This document shows positions 57,401 to 64,000 of a stretch of 64,000 nt of DNA, piece by piece; the stretch's first letter is position 1, and the number at the start of each line of letters is the position of its first letter. The translations under genes were made by a program, and so were the position numbers. Source of the stretch: Ascidia mentula (taxonomy: Eukaryota; Chordata; Ascidiacea; Phlebobranchia; Ascidiidae); the NCBI GenBank assembly GCA_947561715.1, contig OX387204.1:1059001-1123000 (forward strand), in the 5' to 3' direction. The notes under the pieces are model-generated. The model was not told the DNA's origin and did no database searches. It worked only from the letters and a program-made list of their open reading frames with translations.

Positions 57401-58174
57401 TACCTGTGTGGTGAGGATGGGGGACATGTTGCATAATTGCTCAATATGAGTAAGAAGTGATTCTTTTAATGAGTCATGGGTGTCCCCAGGAAGCTCGGAG
57501 AATGAATATAAAATCTGGAAAAATTAAGTTTTAGAATCAGTATTTACCACTATTTTGAGAGCATTTGAAGGAACATACACAATTTTTGCATTTCAAAGAA
57601 CACACACAATTTTTGCATTTTAAGGAAAATACGTATTTTCTGCATTTCAAGACACAAACACAATCTTTGCATTTTAAGGCACATCATAGCCACACTGAAC
57701 TGCACAAAACGATACCTTGCCGGTCGAAACAGTGGCCATCTGTATGTAACCAACAAAATTGAATATTATCAACTCCATGCCTACACACTATTGCTTACTT
57801 TTGTCCTCATAGTTTGTGCAGCAAAATAAGTTGATTCAACATCATTCTTTAGCCTGAGAAGTTGATCTGCAGTTTCCCAAGCAAAAACCTTTCAAAAATT
57901 AGCAGTTTAGTCAAAAACAACATAACTTCCTATGCCATACAGCCTTAAATTTTTGGATTTGCACAGAGAAAATGGCATTAAAAAACCATTTTTTTTACAT
58001 AACGGTGATCACTCATCACAACAAATTATTCAAAGGCAGTTAGTAACTTACAGATTTTTGAAATTCGCCCAACCATCTTGATGCTTTTTCTTTTTCTGCA
58101 GCATTTGAGTTGTGGTAGAGTTTGTTTACAGCTTGCAGCACAGTTTGGGCGTTATCCGATGCACTGAACGCCAT
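51481..58174 (-). CDS. TNPO3: Transportin-3 (importin-beta family, SR-protein import receptor)
   Basis: TNPO3 carries phosphorylated SR splicing factors such as CPSF6 into the nucleus with RanGTP. 21 exons: 58174-58052, 57888-57799, 57514-57404, 57319-57246, 56869-56806, 56738-56633, 56577-56450, 56306-56095, 56002-55864, 55737-55591, 55393-55188, 55039-54900, 54757-54618, 54555-54504, 54117-54007, 53900-53720, 53483-53351, 53049-52910, 52533-52230, 51809-51703, 51541-51481. They total 2,769 nt or 922 residues, against 923 in human, in one continuous phase. Matches include [89 protein letters not shown] and the C-terminus [11 protein letters not shown]. The structure is all helical HEAT repeats. 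Intron 2 holds a 27-bp minisatellite. Confidence 0.97.
57571..57678. repeat. 27-bp minisatellite, four copies
   Basis: Four head-to-tail copies of a 27-bp unit (core ACAATTTTTGCATTTCAA) lie in TNPO3 intron 2. Because 27 is a multiple of three, the array stays open on both strands and yields false repeat peptides such as HFKEHTQFL. Confidence 0.9.
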
Positions 58175-59482
58175 GACATTTGCCGACCAAGTCAAGATTG
58201 TATTTCAAAAGATATGGTTTCCACTGTTTATTGTAGTTACAGACTATGTATCATTGCAACTACTACAAAAGCAAAATTTGAATAAATACAAATTGACAGA
58301 AAACTTCCAATTTTTTCATAAAATAAAGTCAGATGAAAGCATTTTTTACAAACTAGGACTTGGGAAAGACATCTTGTCAAGTTCAAATTTGTCTGCAGGC
58401 ATGTACACCACAAGAGAAACACAACACAAGGGGGCGCTGCAGCTGGAAAGAATTTGTACCTTTGGGGGCTATTTTAAAGAAGGTCTGCTCAAAAGACAGT
58501 TGCAAATATTTATTTTCTATTTTTAAAGACTTTTATTGTTGTACTGTACATCATCACCAGTATTTTAATAAACGTTTACAACAAAACACAATAATATGCT
58601 GTTTATTGATCTGAAATATAGCCCACATGCGTGTGACAAGTGATAATCCAGTTGGGATCAACTTCTCCGTCAACATAAATTAAACCGACTGCACGCTCAC
58701 AGGCCTTTGAGAGAAAAAGTTGTGTAGGTTGAGTCCTTTTTGGTGATAACTCTAGACTGTGGAGGATGCAAAGCCTTTGCAAATTTACGGACCACTTTTT
58801 GAAGTTTATATAATACCCCTAAACATTTATGGACACTGTCACGTCGCCCCTCATCTCGTGGGGCTGTGGGTACATAAACTATTTCATAATCAAATTGCAC
58901 TAACGTGGTGAGACTTTATGCGACGCCTGTGCAAGTAGTTATTCTTAAAACGTGTAAAAGCATTTTCACCCCACATAGGCGTGAGCGTGATGAAGGACTG
59001 CGTCAAACTTTTCCCCTATAAAAAATTTACAACGCAATGGCGTAGATCACAGCATTTTCTTATTCAGCTCCGGTTTCTCCTTTTCTTCGGTGTCATACTG
59101 TAGGCTACTTATTCCTAATGTTTATCCATATTTCAAAAGACAACGTTTTTGCCAACATATAACGTTCGGACAATTTTTCTTATCATTTATTTGAGTTTAC
59201 ATAATACTGTGTCCACTGCAGCATCGTAAACGAAACATTAGTATGTGAAACTTTACAGTTTAGTCATCTTTAATTAGGTTTCCACGAGGATGGAAGCCCA
59301 GTTCTTGTCCCAGGAGTGGCGATGAGGGCTATTGTTCACATTGCACACATATTAAAGTATTGCACAGATTTGTTGACTGGAGGGTTAATAATTGCACGCG
59401 CTTATGTTTGCAAAGCAACGAACTGATAAACGTAACCCCTTAAAACAGTACGAATGTGTTTACGATCTGCAAGCAACACAAC
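58175..59482. other. Head-to-head region TNPO3 / lectin receptor
   Basis: The 1.3-kb interval must hold both promoters. A 134-codon plus-strand open stretch (58122-58526) overlaps TNPO3 exon 1 in antisense and has no family features. No specific element was recognised. Confidence 0.45.
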
Positions 59483-62400
59483 ATGTCGGCGTTGCTTAGA
59501 CTTTTAGCTGTTCTTGGAATAATCATTTTCCAACGGAAAGAAATTGCCGCGTTATTTGAGGGTGAGTTTTTCGTAGTAACAATTAGAACTGATATTCTTC
59601 AGTTCAAACTTAGCCTGTAACTTAGGTGAGTCATCCATAGGCAGTGGTGGGATTCAGCCGGTTCACACCGGTTCTAACTAAATTTTAAGAGATCAGCGAA
59701 CCGGTTAGCATTACTGGTTACTGTTAATGGATTTTTGTAACAGAATCCACTGAAAAGTATGACTTTTGTGATAGAACCGGCTGACAAAAATTTGAATCCC
59801 ACCACAATCTCATCTATAGGGTAACAGTTTTATTTATTTGTCTAATACAGGGGTGGCAAACCTTTTGCTTTTCCTTTTGTCATTATTAATCAGATGCGTT
59901 ACAAATTTCACTCCCCTTCTTTTTTGAAGTATGATCGTTTTAGATTATAATTAATTTCAATTCAAATTCACATCTAGCTTGTGGTAATCTAAATTTTTGT
60001 GATACTTTTTTCAGGAAATGAATTACATTTTTACGAACAATACTGTTTTTTCTTTCATTGTCTCTAGTGGTAATTGTAATCACGCAATGCGTCAAGGTTG
60101 GCCACCTTTGTCCAATGGACTTTTTTAGCCACAGTTCGCTACAGTTTCGATCCTCGTGTACTATCGTAGTGTTGCTTTACGTCAAAAAAAAACAGAAAGC
60201 TTACACATTTTTACAGAAAAAAAACGAGTGTATAATTCTGTTTGTTACTGTATACCGTATTTTACGGACCATAAAGCGCACCCGATTATAAGGCGCACTG
60301 TCAATAAATTGCTTTGATTAGTTTTTTGTTCATACATAAGGCGCACCGGGCTATAGAACGCAACGTATTTTAAGGAGTATGTGTGTAAGACGGTGGTTTA
60401 TTTATATAATAATAGTATCGGTACTGGTTTTGAGTGTAGGCAATAAAGCACTACTTGATCCATACATTAGGCGCACCGGCTTATAAGGCGCACGTTCAAT
60501 TTATGAGAAAAAAAAAGGATTTAAATTGCGCCTTGTGGTCCGTAAAATACGGTACTTGTTGTTCCTGTCTACCAACAATTATTATTTCTGTGTTCATATG
60601 TTTAAATCGTCGGCGGGATAAAATCGCCGCCAACTTATTAAGTAGAAAACGTTTGAATTGTTTTGCAGAGCCAGCCTGGAACGGTAGCAAGTTATACTTT
60701 TACAACGACACAAAGCTCAATTACAGCCAGGCTGAAACTTACTGCCTGAAACAAAATTCCTCATTGCTGGTGATAAAAGGCAACGAGGTTCAGCAATTTG
60801 TCAACCAGATATTAAACCAGACTCAACCACAACTGGCTTGCAAAAATGCGAATTGGAGCATGGGGTACTGGATAGGGGGTTCAAATGTATCTGGAAGTTG
60901 GATGTGGACCGACTCAACCCCAATTTGTACAAACAATAGCTGTAATGACTCATATGAAAATTGGTTTGGAAACAATCCTAACGGACCAACCAACGAATAT
61001 GCAGCAAGTGTTTTAATGGTTGACAAGATATGTATCACCGCCTCTGATGGGGTTGGATTGTCATTAGATGGTTTGCTTGGATTGTGGTTGGATGATGAAA
61101 TAAAAGAAATTAGAAATTTTATATGCATACAAAGTAGGTTACATCACTTACCACACACGTACTTTAGTTATTGCAGAATCTTTACTGCAGATCTGTGTCA
61201 AATCAAAAATCCTTGTGAAAATGGTGGTAACTGCACTACTGCAGAGAATGGATTTGAGTACAACTGTCATTGTGCTAATGGTTACTATGGAGATAATTGC
61301 ACTCAAGGTACCAAATGCTTCAATACTTAACACTTGTGGATACGGTGTGAAATGCAGTGGTGGGATTCATCCGGTTCACGTAAACCTGTTTTTGGAATTT
61401 GACGACCTGTGCAAACCGGTTGTTAACCGCATGTGTAGGCCTATGTTTTACTTTGAGCGCTATATTACCGCATTTACTATGTTATGCTGCTAGTGAGAGA
61501 ACCTGATGCTAAAAAAATTAAAACCCACCACTAGTGAAATGTAACAGTTTTGTAACATGACACTAATTTGTTTTTGATATTGTGGCTCGCTTGCTTCTAT
61601 AGTTTTTGTCACATATTAAGATAAACTATAATACCCTCCAAGTTAACTGTGTGGCACATGACACTCATAAAAGATGCATATTTTGTTCAGATTTGTGCTA
61701 TCCCAATCCCTGTTTGGATGACGTGGAATGTTACTTTGATACATCTTTGGGCAACTACACTTGTGTGGAACCTATTTATTCAGGGGATGATCCTGAAGGT
61801 AATAACATAGTCAACTTCTGTTGTCCAAGCAATTACCAGACCATGGTAATGATGGATTTTATTAATTACATCCTGTTCTGGGCATAAAGATCAATTGTTT
61901 TTTATGCTGAAATGCAGTTTTGGTCAGTTGTTTAATTCAGCAAAGGAAATGTAATGTGTATTACTTGTATACAAATATTAGCATGAGAACAGTGATGTTT
62001 ACATGTAACATGATTACAAAAATAATCAACTTTGATAAATGTTTGTTCAGATGTGTGCTGGAATATTACTTGTCCTTATAATTCTCTTTGCTTTGCAAAT
62101 GGTTCACATTATTTATGTGAATGTCAAGATGGTTACCATGGAGAAAACTGCGACAAAAGTAAGTTGCCAAAAATATTTTTGTCCATCCATCAAAAAATAT
62201 GTTTATGTTTAATTTGCAGCTTATTCAACCACTTTAGACCCTCTGTGGATTGCTATAATTGTTTTACTAATATTTATTGTTGCTGTTTGTTTTGCCATTC
62301 TGGGTATTTTTTGGTAGGTTTTGTATTTTCTAAGGGTGCCTTCCTTTTAGTTTTTAAAGAAGTCGTGTTTCTTTTGTAGTGGATATAAGAAAAAAATAAA

Positions 62401-63914
62401 CAAGAAAATGAAACACAAACAACAAGGTACAGTCTTTAGAATAAAGCGGAAATAGTAAACACTGAAGTGTTGATTACAATCTAAGATTAACAGTTATTTT
62501 GTATGTGATGTATATGGGTTTGTCTTTGTTCTTGTTGCCATAAGTTAATCAAATATTGTCTGGTACACGTGCAGACATTACTACTTACCTAATCAGCAAC
62601 TATTGTTACAAATTATTGCAATAAAATCTACATTTGTTCTTGTTAAGTTTATCTTGAAATGAAATCCAGTCCATATAAAACTGTCAATCCATATGAAATT
62701 CCAATCAGCCTTCTCCGCCACTACTATGACGAGCTGTCACAGAACAATTTTAATAGGCTGTGCAAACAGTTTAAGGTTATTATTTTGTTTGGCTTTGCCA
62801 ACATTATATTTTCATTATTATTATTGTTTTAGAACTTGGATGGTTCACATCAAATTTCCATTCATCATTCTGGCACATCTGACAGTCCCCAAAGTAAGAG
62901 CTAGATACCATGTTTTACAAATTTTGTGCAAAATATTTTTTATTGAAATGTTTGTCTGTATTTTGTGTGTTAAAACAAATGTTCTTCCCTTTTTTTACAG
63001 GTTCAAGCAGATCAGCTGCAAATATATCACAAGGATTGGACTTTTCATTTGTTGATGTAACATTTTACTAAAAAATCAAGTCATTTATCATGTCTTCTGT
63101 CACTTTGTTTAACCTCAATACATGATTATTATCTGCAGTTTATAATGAAGGTATTAAGTACAGTAGTAGTTATAAAAATATTATCTATTTCTCGTCAGGG
63201 TTACAAGTCAAGCAGGCAGTACCTTGTGTTTGGTCACGTTAACAAACAGTTGGTTGAGATGTTTTGGAAACAGATTTGGGATGCAAACTGTCAAATAATC
63301 ATCCTACTTACCAAAGAGTTTGAGCACAACCAGGTAAATATGATTACTTTAAACGATTTAGCAATCACCCTTTCGGTGAAATTAACTTTTCTTGTACACA
63401 AACCAAAGTGATTATTACCGATAATCATCAAACCATTTTTAACCTTCATATGTAAAAGTAGATTCAAGCATCATTTCCAGCATTACTACACAGTTTATTT
63501 GTCAAAAATGAACAAAGCATACAAATTCTACTTACAGATGCAATGTGCTAGATTTTGGCCTGATTACGGCCACACTCTAACTCTAAATGAATTTATCATT
63601 GATAATTTAAGTGACTCCATTGATGAATGCCATACATTGAAAGAACTCAAGCTGTCATCCATTCAATACCCAGCTGTAGGTGATGCAAATGTTTAACCAA
63701 ATCATTGCTCATCAAACCACTTTGTTTCCAGGCAGACAAGACAATCAGTTTACTGCAGTTCCATGGGTGGCAGGAAATGGAAGTTCCAAAATCTACATCA
63801 GCTTTTCTTTCTTTTTATTGCAAATATTTAGATCTCCATCACCAAGTTGGCTACAATTCCAAAACTGCTGTCCTGTGCAGGTTGCTATTTATTCCAGTTT
63901 CAGAAACAGTTTAA
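59483..63914 (+). CDS. Type I receptor: C-type lectin, EGF repeats, membrane span, tyrosine-pseudophosphatase domain
   Basis: Exons: 59483-59561, 60669-61133, 61191-61307, 61691-61798, 62051-62158, 62220-62313, 62380-62426, 62648-62775, 62833-62893, 63001-63056, 63139-63150, 63199-63333, 63538-63675, 63732-63914; 576 residues, all in phase. Order: signal peptide (MSALLRLLAVLGIIIF); C-type lectin domain, about 27-181 (YFYNDTKLNYSQAETYC, YWIGGSNVSGSWMWTD, NFICIQ); EGF 182-220; EGF-like with four cysteines 221-256; EGF 257-292; membrane helix about 300-323 (WIAIIVLLIFIVAVCFAI); basic stop-transfer GYKKKINKK; receptor-PTP fold from about 345 (IPISLLRHYYDELSQ, GYKSSRQYLVFGHV, FWKQIWDANCQIIILLTKE, CARFWPDYG, LLQFHGWQEMEVP). 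It lacks the KNRY motif, WPD reads WQE, and the HCSAG His is Leu (TAVLC). At 63880 the frame either runs to TAA or splices (TGCAG/gttgc) to an exon beyond the window. Poly(A) signal at 63986-63991. Confidence 0.88.
59642..59812. mobile_element. hAT-like MITE in receptor intron 1
   Basis: The element begins CAGTGGTGGGATTCAGCC and ends near GAATCCCACCAC. It is flanked by tccatagg and tctatagg, an 8-bp target duplication with one mismatch. The 3' end carries a few extra bases compared with the sister copy at 61355. It is non-autonomous with no coding capacity. Confidence 0.75.
60253..60554. mobile_element. 302-bp MITE with TACCGTATTTTACGG terminal inverted repeats
   Basis: The ends TACCGTATTTTACGGACCA and its reverse complement are perfect over 19 bp. 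GCGCAcc/ataaGGCGC motifs recur inside. Such ends are known from DNA-transposon MITEs of animals; I believe IS4EU/ISL2EU-like, but that assignment is from memory. It sits in receptor intron 1, 115 bp before the lectin exon. Confidence 0.8.
61355..61533. mobile_element. hAT-like MITE with perfect 8-bp target duplication
   Basis: The 179-bp element runs from CAGTGGTGGGATTCATCC to AACCCACCACTA. Perfect direct repeats gtgaaatg lie at 61347-61354 and 61534-61541, the 8-bp duplication typical of hAT transposons. It sits in the intron between the first and second EGF exons. It has no coding capacity. Confidence 0.88.
61799..62050 (+). other. Receptor intron between EGF-like exons 2 and 3
   Basis: The intron is short and AT-rich, with a clean gtttgttcag acceptor. 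The preceding intron (61308-61690) carries the 61355 MITE. No further exon was seen here. Confidence 0.5.
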
Positions 63915-63985
63915 CCTGAGTTTTCTATTTGATGTATTTTTAAATGTACATCATAAACCTGATGAAGTCTTCCTGTAAATATACA

Positions 63986-63991
63986 AATAAA
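63986..63991 (+). terminator. Poly(A) signal AATAAA after the receptor gene
   Basis: AATAAA lies 72 bp past the TAA at 63912-63914. It supports transcripts that end inside the phosphatase fold, although it could instead serve an intronic poly(A) form of a longer gene. Confidence 0.55.
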
Positions 63992-64000
63992 AACACATGT

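Noticed and set aside
57571-57678. CRISPR-like repeat array.
   Set aside because: The 27-bp units abut without spacers and lie in a eukaryotic intron; a plain minisatellite.
60455-60668. Extended N-terminus of the lectin exon from 60455.
   Set aside because: This stretch is the TACCGTATTTT MITE and intron; the acceptor ttgttttgcag at 60668 and the signal-peptide exon at 59483 explain the start better.

Overview
This 64-kb window is animal nuclear DNA, most likely from an ascidian of the genus Ciona. The basis is AT-rich sequence, short GT-AG introns, closely packed genes on both strands, and chordate-type proteins that reassemble exon by exon. The genus is an inference from gene style; no species marker was read.

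Layout, left to right. 1-11573 (+): 3' part of a secreted or extracellular mosaic gene made of 16 six-cysteine sushi/CCP modules and three vWA domains, expanded by a recent tandem duplication of about 4.5 kb. 13086-16978 (+): AP2M1, clathrin adaptor mu2. 17516-18681 (-): QTRT1, queuine tRNA-ribosyltransferase catalytic subunit, in one exon with a one-base frame slip. 19206-35339 (+): PPME1, PP2A methylesterase, with very long introns. 23509-24808 (-): a small gene nested in a PPME1 intron that encodes only the Rab27-binding (Slp homology) region of synaptotagmin-like proteins. 36442-37649 (-): Maf/ASMTL-type nucleotide pyrophosphatase. 38036-40051 (-), 42537-44009 (+) and 44836-46436 (+): three FAXDC2-like fatty acid hydroxylase genes plus an orphan first-exon relic at about 42038. 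46641-47651 (-): TMA16. 48350-50908 (+): MARCHF6, a RING-CH ER ubiquitin ligase, in a single exon. 51481-58174 (-): TNPO3, transportin-3, 21 exons. 59483-63914 (+): a type I receptor with C-type lectin domain, EGF repeats, one membrane span and a cytoplasmic tyrosine-phosphatase fold that lacks key catalytic residues.

Most genes are unrelated housekeeping genes arranged head-to-head (QTRT1/PPME1, TMA16/MARCHF6, TNPO3/lectin receptor) or tail-to-tail (AP2M1/QTRT1, PPME1/Maf, FAXDC2/TMA16, MARCHF6/TNPO3), often with only a few hundred bases between them. The two lineage-specific surface-type genes lie at the two ends.

The most novel items are the lectin/EGF pseudophosphatase receptor, the nested SHD-only Rab27-effector-like gene, and the homogenised CCP/vWA array. 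Exon limits were read by hand from GT/AG sites, reading phase and remembered family alignments; no search or alignment was run.
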